64,000 nucleotides of DNA from Mariniflexile sp. AS56 (lineage in GTDB: Bacteria; Bacteroidota; Bacteroidia; Flavobacteriales; Flavobacteriaceae), in contig NZ_JAUPED010000001.1 in NCBI RefSeq assembly GCF_030552475.1, forward strand, positions 248,001-312,000. Reading direction: 5' to 3'. The notes beneath the pieces were generated by a model. It worked only from the letters and a program-made list of their open reading frames with translations, did not search any database and was not told the origin of the DNA. The position numbers and the translations under genes were made by a program. Positions 56,490-64,000 of this stretch are shown one piece after another. The stretch's first letter is position 1; every line of letters begins with the position of its first letter.

Positions 56490-57632
56490 ATGAATTTTAA
56501 TCTTTCCGAAGAACACATTATGATACGCGATGCCGCTCGCGATTTTGCTCAAACTGAATTATTACCAGGTGTTATTGAACGTGATGAAGCTCAGCACTTT
56601 CCTAAAGAACTCGTAAAGAAAATGGGCGACTTAGGTTTTTTAGGCATTATGGTAGATCCAAAATACGGCGGTAGCGGTATGGATGCAATATCGTATATTT
56701 TAATTATGGAAGAATTATCGAAAATTGATGCATCAGCCTCTGTTATTGTATCGGTTAACAATTCATTGGTTTGTTATGGCCTTGAATCTTTTGGTTCTGA
56801 AGCACAAAAACAAAAATATTTAACAAAATTAGCTACAGGTGAATTTGTTGGAGCCTTCTGCCTAAGCGAACCAGAAGCTGGTAGTGATGCGACATCTCAA
56901 AAAACCTCAGCAATAGATAAAGGTGACCATTACTTATTAAATGGCACAAAAAACTGGATTACTAATGGCGGACGGTCTGATGTTTATTTAGTAATTGCAC
57001 AAACCGATAGAGACAAAGGGTCTCACGGCATCAATGCTTTTATTGTTGAAAAAGGCATGGAAGGTTTTCATATTGGACCCAAAGAAAATAAATTAGGTAT
57101 TCGCGGAAGCGACACCCATACATTACAATTTAACGACGTAAAAGTTCCTAGAGAAAATAGAATTGGTGCCGATGGCTCTGGATTTAGATTCGCCATGAAA
57201 ACACTCTCTGGCGGTCGTATTGGTATTGCTTCACAAGCCCTAGGTATTGCTTCTGGCGCCTTCGAATTGGCTCTAAAATACTCTAAAGAACGCAAAGCTT
57301 TTGGAACCGAAATTTGCAACCACCAAGCCATCGCTTTTAAATTAGCCGATATGTATACCGAAATTGAAGCGGCACGCCATTTAGTAATGAAAGCAGCCTG
57401 GGACAAAGACCAAGGTAATAATTACGACGTATCGAGTGCTGTGGCAAAACTATACGCATCGAAAGTAGCTATGGAACATTCCGTTGAAGCCGTACAAATA
57501 CATGGTGGAAATGGTTTTGTAAAAGATTACCATGTTGAAAGATTAATGCGTGATGCAAAAATTACACAGATTTACGAAGGCACTTCTGAAATACAAAAAA
57601 TAGTAATTTCTAGAAGCCTCATAAAACAATAG
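56490..57632 (+). CDS. acyl-CoA dehydrogenase
   Basis: This 380-residue FAD enzyme oxidises acyl-CoA to enoyl-CoA. Family signatures are GAFCLSEPEAGSDATS (about 127-142), NGTKNWITNGG and the C-terminal YEGTSEIQ, where the Glu is the expected catalytic base of short-chain enzymes. Length and start (MNFNLSEEHIMIRDAARDFA) are normal. The chain-length preference is not certain but the sequence is of the short/branched-chain type. It is closed by a perfect 15-bp hairpin. Confidence 0.93.
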   Translation: MNFNLSEEHIMIRDAARDFAQTELLPGVIERDEAQHFPKELVKKMGDLGFLGIMVDPKYGGSGMDAISYILIMEELSKIDASASVIVSVNNSLVCYGLESFGSEAQKQKYLTKLATGEFVGAFCLSEPEAGSDATSQKTSAIDKGDHYLLNGTKNWITNGGRSDVYLVIAQTDRDKGSHGINAFIVEKGMEGFHIGPKENKLGIRGSDTHTLQFNDVKVPRENRIGADGSGFRFAMKTLSGGRIGIASQALGIASGAFELALKYSKERKAFGTEICNHQAIAFKLADMYTEIEAARHLVMKAAWDKDQGNNYDVSSAVAKLYASKVAMEHSVEAVQIHGGNGFVKDYHVERLMRDAKITQIYEGTSEIQKIVISRSLIKQ

Positions 57633-57657
57633 TAGACACCTAAGATTATTTAACTTT

Positions 57658-57698
57658 AAAGTTCATTATTTAGTTTTATAAATAATGAACTTTTTTTT
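57658..57698 (+). terminator. terminator after the acyl-CoA dehydrogenase gene
   Basis: A perfect 15-bp stem (57658-57672 / 57679-57693) has a GTTTTA loop and is followed by a T run. It isolates the arsenic cluster from the upstream gene. Confidence 0.9.
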
Positions 57699-57741
57699 GT
57701 TAAGTATTTCAAAACCCTCCGACTTAAAACTAATAGATTTT

Positions 57742-57749
57742 TATCTTTA
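57742..57749 (+). promoter_or_regulatory. putative -7 box of the arsenosugar cluster
   Basis: TATCTTTA matches seven of the eight positions of TAnnTTTG, 16 bases before the ATG at 57765. I see no separate arsenic-responsive operator. Confidence 0.35.
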
Positions 57750-57764
57750 GAAAAAAAACACTTT

Positions 57765-58100
57765 ATGCAAAAAACATATTATGACCCCGCCGACTTAAAG
57801 AAGTTTGGAAAAATATCGGAATGGAATGAAGAACTAGGTGCTAAATTTTTCGAATATTACGGAAAGGTTTTTGAAGAAGGCGCTCTAAGTGAAAGAGAAA
57901 AATCTTTAATTGCATTAGCCGTTTCGCACACCGTTCAATGCCCATACTGTATTGATGCTTACACTGGCGACGGTTTAAAACGTGGTATTACAAAAGAAGA
58001 AATGATGGAAGCCCTTCATGTTGCTGCAGCCATTCGAGGTGGCGCCACATTGGTACACGGTGTACAAATGATGAATAAAGTGAATAAGTTAGACATGTAA
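57765..58100 (+). CDS. arsenosugar cluster-associated carboxymuconolactone decarboxylase-like (peroxidase-like) protein
   Basis: This 111-residue AhpD-like protein of the carboxymuconolactone decarboxylase family has the redox motif CPYCIDAYT (CxxC) at about 56-64 and the proton-relay-like His further along (EALHVAAAIRGG). Small CxxC proteins of this type are annotated as accompanying ArsS radical SAM genes. A role in handling peroxide or reducing arsenicals is inferred only. It is the first gene of the cluster, 80 bases ahead of arsS. Confidence 0.85.
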   Translation: MQKTYYDPADLKKFGKISEWNEELGAKFFEYYGKVFEEGALSEREKSLIALAVSHTVQCPYCIDAYTGDGLKRGITKEEMMEALHVAAAIRGGATLVHGVQMMNKVNKLDM

Positions 58101-58180
58101 TTAAATTGAAAGACTGAAGATAAAAGAAGACAGTATCATATTCACAAAAACACTGAAGCTCTAAAACTCAAAAATTTTAA

Positions 58181-59233
58181 ATGATCAAATCCCTACATAA
58201 ACGCGAAAGCGAATTAGCACAAAGCAATAGGCAATTAGAAATTTTATCGAATGGTATTTTCCAAAATGGAGAATTACCAACTTTTAAGGATAAAATATCT
58301 GAAACTGGCCAATTTCCGCTTAAAGCTAAAAAACTTGAAATTTTACAAATTAACGTAGGTTACATGTGTAACCAAGTGTGCTCCCATTGCCATGTCGATG
58401 CAGGTCCAGACCGTAAAGAAATTATGACGCGCGAAACCATGACCCAATGTCTAGACGTTATAAAAAACACAGGCGCTCATACTTTAGACTTAACGGGAGG
58501 TGCTCCAGAAATGAACCCGAATTTCCGTTGGTTTGTTGAAGAAGCTTCCAAAGCGGGTATTAAAGATTTTATTGTGCGTTCTAACTTAACCATTATTACT
58601 GCCAATAAAAAATACAACGATTTACCAGAGTTTTTCAAGAAACACAATGTACACGTTGTAAGTTCGATGCCGCATTGGACTCAAGGAAAAACAGACAAAC
58701 AACGTGGAGACGGTGTGTTTAGCGCATCCATTGAAGCCTTAAAGATGCTTAATGCTGTTGGCTATGGCATGCCAGATAGTACTTTGCGCTTAGATTTGGT
58801 TTACAATCCATCAGGAGCCTTTTTACCTGGGAATCAAAAATCACTAGAGAAAGATTTTAAAAAGGCGCTTCTAGGAGAATTCAACATCGAATTCCATAAT
58901 TTATTTGCCATCACAAATTTACCTATTAGCAGGTTTTTGGATTATTTAATTGCTTCAGAAAATTACGAAGATTATATGTATTCTTTAGTTGAGGCTTACA
59001 ACCCAGCCGCAGTAGCAAGTGTTATGTGCACCAATACGCTTTCCATAAGTTGGGATGGTTATTTATTTGATTGTGACTTCAACCAAATGCTTGAACTTCC
59101 TGTAAACAGTAAAGTGAAACATATTTCAGATTATAACGAAGATTTATTAGAAGGTAGAACAATCGTCATTTCACAACACTGCTACGGCTGTACCGCAGGC
59201 GCAGGAAGTAGTTGCCAAGGAAGTGTTGCTTAA
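58181..59233 (+). CDS. arsS: arsenosugar biosynthesis radical SAM protein ArsS
   Basis: This 350-residue protein has the radical SAM cluster motif CNQVCSHCH (CxxxCxxC) at about 63-71. The family pattern HVDAGPDRKEIMTRETM follows, with DLTGGAPEMNPNF downstream. The Cys-rich end CYGCTAGAGSSCQG is the hallmark of the ArsS (rSAM/SeCys) family, in which some members use selenocysteine; here all positions are cysteine. ArsS is known to join dimethylarsenic to the 5'-deoxyadenosyl group of SAM. The cluster partners ArsM and a nucleoside phosphorylase support this reading. The GC-rich repeat CGCGAAAGCG lies near its start codon. Confidence 0.93.
   Translation: MIKSLHKRESELAQSNRQLEILSNGIFQNGELPTFKDKISETGQFPLKAKKLEILQINVGYMCNQVCSHCHVDAGPDRKEIMTRETMTQCLDVIKNTGAHTLDLTGGAPEMNPNFRWFVEEASKAGIKDFIVRSNLTIITANKKYNDLPEFFKKHNVHVVSSMPHWTQGKTDKQRGDGVFSASIEALKMLNAVGYGMPDSTLRLDLVYNPSGAFLPGNQKSLEKDFKKALLGEFNIEFHNLFAITNLPISRFLDYLIASENYEDYMYSLVEAYNPAAVASVMCTNTLSISWDGYLFDCDFNQMLELPVNSKVKHISDYNEDLLEGRTIVISQHCYGCTAGAGSSCQGSVA
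58202..58216 (+). repeat. GC-rich repeat, copy 4 (CGCGAAAGCGAATTA)
   Basis: It lies at codons 8-12 of arsS. It shares 15 bases with copy 3 at the right-hand side but lacks the TTTTC on the left. Confidence 0.5.
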
Positions 59234-59266
59234 AAAACAACCATGACTAATATTTCTATACATAAA

Positions 59267-59761
59267 ATGAAAAAACTAACGCTTGCCGTCACACTTCTGA
59301 TGTCTTGCATCGGTTTTTCTCAAAAAGACCTTTCTAAGTTACTTAAACAACAGAATACAGAGAGCATTCCATATATAAGTATTGAAACGCTAGTAAACAA
59401 AAGTGACGATTTTATTCTTTTAGATTCACGCGAACAAAAAGAATACGACACCAGTCATCTCAAAAACGCTCGATTTGTTGGGTATGATCATTTCGATCTC
59501 CAACAAACAACCAAGCAGCTACCAAATAAGCAGCAAACTATTGTTGTATATTGCTCTTTAGGCATTCGGTCTGAAGATACTGCCGAAAAACTACTTGCCG
59601 CTGGCTATACCAATGTATTCAACCTATATGGTGGTATATTCGAATGGAAAAATCAAGGATTATCTGTTTACGATTCAAATAACCTAGAAACCGAAAAAGT
59701 GCATACGTTTTCTAAAGCGTGGAGCAAATGGCTATTAAAAGGAGAAAAGATTTATGACTAA
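59267..59761 (+). CDS. exported rhodanese-domain protein
   Basis: This 164-residue protein starts with a signal peptide (LTLAVTLLMSCIGFSQ). The frame is open from 59243, but the signal peptide begins at this ATG. The rhodanese domain holds LDSREQKEYDTSHLKNARFVG and the active-site Cys in VYCSLGIRSEDTA. Rhodaneses move sulfur or act on arsenate; here it sits between arsS and the transferase. Its end overlaps the next gene by 8 bases. LMSC could also be a lipobox, which would anchor it to a membrane. The exact substrate is unknown. Confidence 0.85.
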   Translation: MKKLTLAVTLLMSCIGFSQKDLSKLLKQQNTESIPYISIETLVNKSDDFILLDSREQKEYDTSHLKNARFVGYDHFDLQQTTKQLPNKQQTIVVYCSLGIRSEDTAEKLLAAGYTNVFNLYGGIFEWKNQGLSVYDSNNLETEKVHTFSKAWSKWLLKGEKIYD

Positions 59762-60383
59762 AGAACTCGTTATCGTTTTTGTTAAAAACATAAAACTAGG
59801 CAAAGTAAAAACACGTTTAGCCAAAACCATTGGCAACCAAGCTGCTTTTGAGGTTTATACTGAATTAGTAAAAGTAACCGAAAAGGCTACTAAAAACCTA
59901 CCTATAGATACACATATTTATTTTTCAGAAGCTATTGTTGAAGACGGATGGGAACACTGTAAAAAAGCGGTTCAAGAAGGAGTCGATTTAGGCGAACGCA
60001 TGAAAAACGCCTTCAAAAAAGGTTTTGATGCGGGTTATGAACGTATCGTTTTAATAGGTTCCGACTTGCCAGACATTAATTCCAATCATATTGAAACTGG
60101 ATTACAAGCATTAAACAGTAATAACGTTGTTTTTGGCCCCGCTTTAGATGGCGGCTATTACCTTGTTGGTTTTTCAAAATTTCATGAATGCGTTTTTCAA
60201 AATAAACCATGGAGTCAACCACACTTGCTAGAAGTTTCACTCACAGAATTAAAGCAAAATAATGTATCTTTCACTTTGTTAGACACTTTAAATGACATTG
60301 ATACTTTTGATGATTTAAAAGCATCCCATTTCTACACATCTAACAACAAACTAAAACTAAGAATACAGCAATTAAATGATTAA
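59754..60383 (+). CDS. DUF2064 transferase (rSAM/selenodomain-associated transferase 1 type)
   Basis: This 209-residue protein has a nucleotidyl/glycosyl-transferase-like GT-A fold. It has FVKNIKLGKVKTRLAKTIG near the N-terminus, IGSDLPDIN as the DxD-like site (about 101-109), and FGPALDGGYYLVGF. The family was named from neighbourhood with ArsS-type radical SAM proteins. It could add a glycerol- or sugar-type group in arsenosugar maturation; that is inference. It overlaps both the rhodanese and the phosphorylase genes by 8 bases each, so all three are translationally coupled. Confidence 0.85.
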   Translation: MTKELVIVFVKNIKLGKVKTRLAKTIGNQAAFEVYTELVKVTEKATKNLPIDTHIYFSEAIVEDGWEHCKKAVQEGVDLGERMKNAFKKGFDAGYERIVLIGSDLPDINSNHIETGLQALNSNNVVFGPALDGGYYLVGFSKFHECVFQNKPWSQPHLLEVSLTELKQNNVSFTLLDTLNDIDTFDDLKASHFYTSNNKLKLRIQQLND

Positions 60384-61188
60384 AGACATAGAAGAAACAG
60401 TAAGCTATTTACAAAGCAAAGGTTTTAACAACCCTGAAGTTGGTATTATATTAGGCACAGGGCTTGGGCAACTTATAAACGAAATTGAAGTTTTAAAGGA
60501 AGTTAGTTATAACCACATTCCAAACTTTCCAACGGCAACGGTCGAGTTTCATAAAGGTAAATTAATATACGGTATTTTAGAAGGTAAAAACGTCATTGTT
60601 ATGCAAGGCCGCTTTCATCTATACGAAGGGTATTCACTGCAAGATGTTACCTATCCTGTTCGCATTATGGAAAAACTAGGCATTAAAACCCTACTAGTTT
60701 CCAACGCTTCTGGAGCCATCAATTTAAATTACAAAAAAGGTGAACTCATGCTTATTGATGACCATATCAATCTTCAAGGCGGTTCTCCCCTAGCATTTAA
60801 AGGTGTTGAACAATTAGGAGAACGCTTTGCAGATATGAGCGTACCTTACAACGCCGAAATCAATACGAAATTCAAAAACATCGCAAAAACCCATAACATC
60901 ACTTTGCACGAAGGCGTGTATGCGAGTGTTGTTGGACCACAATTGGAAACCCGTGCAGAATACCGCATGTTAAAAATTCTAGGTGCCGATGCTGTTGGCA
61001 TGAGCACCGTTCCAGAAATAATTGTAGCCAACCATTTAAAATTAAATGTAGCTGCCGTGTCAGTTTTGACAGATGAATGCGACCCAAGCAATCTAAAGCC
61101 CGTTGATATTTCTGAAATTATCGCCATGGCTGAAAAAGCAGAACCAGATATGATTACCCTATTTAAAGAATTATTAAAAACATTATAG
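60376..61188 (+). CDS. purine nucleoside phosphorylase (trimeric family)
   Basis: This 270-residue enzyme of the trimeric PNP/MTAP family splits purine nucleosides with phosphate into base and ribose 1-phosphate. Motifs are IILGTGLGQL, MQGRFHLYEGYS (phosphate and ribose site), NASGAINLN, VVGPQLETRAEYRM and SVLTDECDP. The last segment has Asp where mammalian 6-oxopurine PNP has Asn243, the position that selects oxo- or aminopurines; many Bacteroidota enzymes may share this. In this cluster it could remove adenine from an arsenical adenosine. It could equally be the general PunA. Confidence 0.9.
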   Translation: MIKDIEETVSYLQSKGFNNPEVGIILGTGLGQLINEIEVLKEVSYNHIPNFPTATVEFHKGKLIYGILEGKNVIVMQGRFHLYEGYSLQDVTYPVRIMEKLGIKTLLVSNASGAINLNYKKGELMLIDDHINLQGGSPLAFKGVEQLGERFADMSVPYNAEINTKFKNIAKTHNITLHEGVYASVVGPQLETRAEYRMLKILGADAVGMSTVPEIIVANHLKLNVAAVSVLTDECDPSNLKPVDISEIIAMAEKAEPDMITLFKELLKTL

Positions 61189-61255
61189 TAATCGGGACTA
61201 TCCGAAAACTATTAAAATTTCAAAAACTTGGCTAACAAGTATAAAAACCTAATAA

Positions 61256-62224
61256 ATGAGTTATTTAGAAACCACACATAATGTATACAAAGAAGCAGCG
61301 CTAACGCCAGATGTTGGCTTATGCTGTACTACCAACCCTATTTGGGAATTACCGGGATTAAAAATTCCGCGTATCATGCAGGAAATGAATTATGGCTGCG
61401 GTAGCACCGTACATGCGCGCGATTTAACCAACAATCCAAAAATGCTCTATGTTGGTGTTGGTGGTGGTATGGAATTATTACAATTCGCCTATTTCAACCG
61501 TCAAAAAGGAGGAGTCATAGGTATTGATGTGGTAGATGAAATGCTAGAAGCATCTCGTAAAAACTTTATAGAAGCTGAAGCACAAAACGATTGGTTTAAA
61601 AGTGATTTTGTAGACCTTAAAAAAGGAGACGCCATGAATCTTCCTGTGGAAGATAACAGTATCGATGTTGCTGCCCAAAATTGCCTCTTTAACATTTTTA
61701 AATCAGATGATTTAAAGCAAGCCATTGCCGAAATGTACCGCGTACTAAAACCTCACGGTAAATTAGTAATGAGCGACCCTACCTGCGAGCAGGACATGAA
61801 TGAAGAACTTAGAAATGATGATCGCCTACGTGCTTTATGTCTAAGTGGAAGTTTACCTATTGCGGACTATGTAAAAGCACTTACCGATGCTGGTTTTGGC
61901 ACCATCGAAATTAGAGCTAGAAAACCATACAGAATTCTAGATTCAAAACATTACCCAACAGACGAATTGATATATATTGAATCTATTGAAGTCGCAGCAA
62001 TCAAAGACCCTATGCCTAGTGATGGCCCTTGTATATTTACAGGTAAAGCTGCTATTTATTATGGCGAACAAGACTACTTTGATGACAAACTAGGACACGT
62101 GTTATTAAAAAATCAACCTTTAGCTATTTGCGATAAAACCGCAGGTGCTTTAGCGTCATTAAACAGAGACGACATTTTTATTAGCGAATCTACATACCAT
62201 TATGATGGTGGTGGCTGTTGCTAA
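61256..62224 (+). CDS. arsM: arsenite S-adenosylmethionine methyltransferase ArsM (arsenosugar type)
   Basis: This 322-residue protein has a class I methyltransferase core: MLYVGVGGGMELLQFAYF (motif I), GVIGIDVVDEMLEASR and GDAMNLPVEDNSIDVA. Arsenic-binding cysteines are candidates in GLCCTT (Cys23, Cys24) and NYGCGS (Cys48), with others at NCLF and DPTCEQ. It ends with DGGGCC, a further cysteine pair. It methylates As(III) stepwise. It lies 68 bases after the phosphorylase gene and ends in a strong terminator. Confidence 0.92.
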   Translation: MSYLETTHNVYKEAALTPDVGLCCTTNPIWELPGLKIPRIMQEMNYGCGSTVHARDLTNNPKMLYVGVGGGMELLQFAYFNRQKGGVIGIDVVDEMLEASRKNFIEAEAQNDWFKSDFVDLKKGDAMNLPVEDNSIDVAAQNCLFNIFKSDDLKQAIAEMYRVLKPHGKLVMSDPTCEQDMNEELRNDDRLRALCLSGSLPIADYVKALTDAGFGTIEIRARKPYRILDSKHYPTDELIYIESIEVAAIKDPMPSDGPCIFTGKAAIYYGEQDYFDDKLGHVLLKNQPLAICDKTAGALASLNRDDIFISESTYHYDGGGCC

Positions 62225-62241
62225 CTACCTGTTATCATTTT

Positions 62242-62279
62242 AATAAAAAGGCGCATTTAAATAAATGCGCCTTTTTATT
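62242..62279 (+). terminator. terminator after arsM
   Basis: A 17-bp stem (62242-62258 / 62263-62279) has a 4-base loop and a CTTTTTATT tail. It closes the cluster before the phosphate transporter gene. Confidence 0.9.
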
Positions 62280-62339
62280 TATAAACCCAGTAAGTTCTCG
62301 CTGTAAAAAGCGTCAAAAATAAAATCTAAAAACTACTTC

Positions 62340-63452
62340 ATGATTTTATTCTTGCTTTTTATTTCTGCCCTTTTTTTAGCCTATAGCAATGGTGCCAACG
62401 ATAATTTTAAAGGTGTTGCCACATTATTCGGCAGCGGTACTAGCAATTACAAAAAAGCTATAAGTTGGGCAACAATAACCACACTTGCAGGATCGATCAC
62501 CGCTATATTTTTAGCGGGCGAATTAGTTAAAAACTTCTCAGGAAAAGGACTGCTTCCAGATGAGTTACTTACCATGCCTATATTTGCCATTTCCATCGCA
62601 TTTGGTGCCGCATTAACTGTGTTTATTGCCACTAAGGTAGGCATGCCAATTTCTACCACACACGGGCTAGTTGGCGCGCTATTTGGGGCAGGTGTTATGG
62701 CTGTAGGGTCACAATTCAACTTTGAAAAACTAGGAAACACCTTCCTTATCCCGCTAATTGTAAGCCCATTAATGGCGGCTGTATTTAGTTATATCATTTA
62801 CATCATTTTTAGATTTTTCAGAAAATCGTCGGGTATTACCAAATCAAGCTGTTTGTGTGTTGTTGAGAACCAAGTTCCTTCTCCTGTTAAATCCACAAAT
62901 ATGACTTTAGAAATGACTTCCAGTTTAGAAATAGTTGCCTGTAAAAAAGGATGTATTAAAACTTACGAAGGCACATTACTGGGTATTTCCTCCCAACAAA
63001 TTTTAGATAAGCTTCACTTTTTAAGTGCAGGGGTGGTTAGTTTTGCTAGAGGATTAAATGACACCCCTAAAATAGCAGGATTACTACTTATTCTGAATGT
63101 GATAGAAATACACTGGAGCATGCTTTTCATTGCTGTTATCATGGCCATTGGTGGTTTAATGAATGCTAAAAAAGTGGGCATTAATATGAGTAAAAAAATA
63201 ACCCCCATGAATTCTGGACAAGGCTTTACCGCAAATCTAGTAACGGGAGTTTTAGTTACAACAGCAAGTATTCACGGGTTACCCGTTTCAACAACTCATG
63301 TATCGGTAGGCTCGATTTTTGGTATAGGAACTGTAACTAAGAAAGCCGATTATAAAATGATAGGCAAAATAGTATTATCTTGGGTACTTACTTTACCTAC
63401 GGCCGCCATTATAAGCGCCTTAATTTACAAACTGTTAGAAACTTTAATATAA
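62340..63452 (+). CDS. PiT family inorganic phosphate transporter
   Basis: This 370-residue membrane protein has about ten helices and the duplicated PiT motif: ANDNFKGVATLFGSG-like near the N-terminus (here GANDNFKGVAT) and GLNDTPKIAGLLL around 237-249. VGMPISTTHGLVGALFG and GLPVSTTHVSVGSIFG are the paired STTH segments. A cytoplasmic loop of about 70 residues separates the halves. It takes up phosphate, and arsenate as a by-product, which could link it to the arsenic cluster. It follows the arsM terminator and is separately transcribed. Confidence 0.92.
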   Translation: MILFLLFISALFLAYSNGANDNFKGVATLFGSGTSNYKKAISWATITTLAGSITAIFLAGELVKNFSGKGLLPDELLTMPIFAISIAFGAALTVFIATKVGMPISTTHGLVGALFGAGVMAVGSQFNFEKLGNTFLIPLIVSPLMAAVFSYIIYIIFRFFRKSSGITKSSCLCVVENQVPSPVKSTNMTLEMTSSLEIVACKKGCIKTYEGTLLGISSQQILDKLHFLSAGVVSFARGLNDTPKIAGLLLILNVIEIHWSMLFIAVIMAIGGLMNAKKVGINMSKKITPMNSGQGFTANLVTGVLVTTASIHGLPVSTTHVSVGSIFGIGTVTKKADYKMIGKIVLSWVLTLPTAAIISALIYKLLETLI

Positions 63453-63459
63453 AACAACC

Positions 63460-64000
63460 ATCGAAAAGTACATCAACATTATAAAAAACGCCTACGCTGG
63501 CTATTGGAATTATTTAAAAAACGAGTTAATTTCCATAAACCATTGGGACAACTTTTTTTATGGCCTCATCGTCATTTCACTTGTTGTTTGGCTATTAGAA
63601 ATTATATTCCCATGGCGTAAAAACCAATCTATTTTCAGGAAAGATTTTTGGTTAGACACCTTCTATATGTTTTTCAATTTCTTCCTATTAAACTTAATTG
63701 TACTTATAGCCTTATCAAATACGGTTGCTGCCTTATTCAACGATGCTTTAAAAACAATAGGGCTTTCCGTTTCAAGTCTTCAACTTTTTGATGTTGACAA
63801 TCTGCCAAAATGGTTGGGTTTATTCGTTTTCTTTTTAGTATCCGACTTTGTTCAATGGAATACCCATCGCTTATTGCATCGCATCCCGTTTCTGTGGAAT
63901 TTCCACAAGGTGCATCATTCTGTAAAAGAAATGGGCTTTGCAGCACACCTACGCTACCACTGGATGGAGCCCGTAGTTTACAAATCGCTATTATATATTC
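63460..64000 (+). CDS. sterol desaturase / fatty acid hydroxylase family protein (5' part, unusual start)
   Basis: The frame runs from 63453 to the window edge and carries a membrane segment (NFFYGLIVISLVVWLLEIIF). A further hydrophobic stretch follows, then HRLLHRIPFLWNFHKVHHS, the HxxxH and HxxHH iron motifs of the family. GFAAHLRYHWME follows. No ATG, GTG or TTG lies before about 63667 in this frame. The natural N-terminus (as Glu-Lys-Tyr-Ile following an initiator) points to an ATC at 63460, 7 bases after the PiT stop. The protein continues beyond the window. The substrate is unknown. Confidence 0.8.
   Translation, partial: MEKYINIIKNAYAGYWNYLKNELISINHWDNFFYGLIVISLVVWLLEIIFPWRKNQSIFRKDFWLDTFYMFFNFFLLNLIVLIALSNTVAALFNDALKTIGLSVSSLQLFDVDNLPKWLGLFVFFLVSDFVQWNTHRLLHRIPFLWNFHKVHHSVKEMGFAAHLRYHWMEPVVYKSLLYI

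Noticed and set aside
59243-59266. Upstream ATG for the rhodanese
   Set aside because: It would place eight polar residues before a signal peptide that starts naturally at 59267.

Overview
This window looks like a chromosomal segment of a marine-type member of the Flavobacteriaceae (Bacteroidota). The evidence is the AT-rich sequence, promoter boxes of the Bacteroidota form TAnnTTTG, the gliding and type IX secretion genes gldJ/porU/porV, a very large type IX secretion substrate with a C-terminal sorting domain, and the fused HPRT-adenylate kinase gene. No rRNA, CRISPR array, prophage or insertion sequence is visible. One tRNA (Val, anticodon TAC) is present. Most of the window is core chromosome. 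The accessory-looking parts are the secreted-protein locus at 36.7-48.9 kb and the arsenic locus at 57.7-62.2 kb.

Layout. At 1-2.8 kb lie purine genes: a fused hpt-adk gene diverging from purK-purE. At 2.9-7.3 kb are an M3 peptidase, a GbsR/MarR-type regulator with a 28-bp palindromic operator repeated before the next gene (DUF2071), and an ECF sigma factor with a small Cys/His protein. At 7.2-14.9 kb are a UbiA-like membrane protein, gcvP, a KAS III / methyltransferase / glycosyltransferase row of unknown product, and a secreted nuclease. At 14.9-24.6 kb are a PafA-type phosphatase, MlaE-MlaF, a DUF389 protein, mannose-1-phosphate guanylyltransferase, a SprT-like protein, a HAD phosphatase, an outer-membrane protein, an SDR and an M28 peptidase. 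At 24.7-28.1 kb are pyruvate dehydrogenase E2 and E1-alpha and cytidine deaminase.

At 28.2-35.3 kb are porV and porU (minus strand) and the divergent gldJ, the core of type IX secretion and gliding, followed by murF. At 36.7-48.9 kb are a small PID-CTERM-like protein, a 3096-residue multidomain secreted protein with a sorting domain, a beta-helix-like secreted protein in the same operon, a 684-bp intergenic region with two related palindromes, and a PAS-LuxR regulator. At 49-56.4 kb are tRNA-Val, an exbB-exbD-tonB-folC row, a glutamate-type dehydrogenase with NhaD, and AnmK.

At 56.5-64 kb are an acyl-CoA dehydrogenase and then an arsenosugar-type cluster: a carboxymuconolactone-decarboxylase-like protein, radical SAM ArsS, a rhodanese, a DUF2064 transferase, a purine nucleoside phosphorylase and ArsM, closed by a strong terminator. 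A PiT phosphate transporter and a sterol-desaturase-family gene that runs off the edge follow. The middle genes overlap by 8 bp each and read as one pathway: ArsM methylates arsenic, ArsS moves it onto a 5'-deoxyadenosyl group, the phosphorylase could remove adenine, and the transferase could elaborate the arsenosugar. The last two steps are inference.
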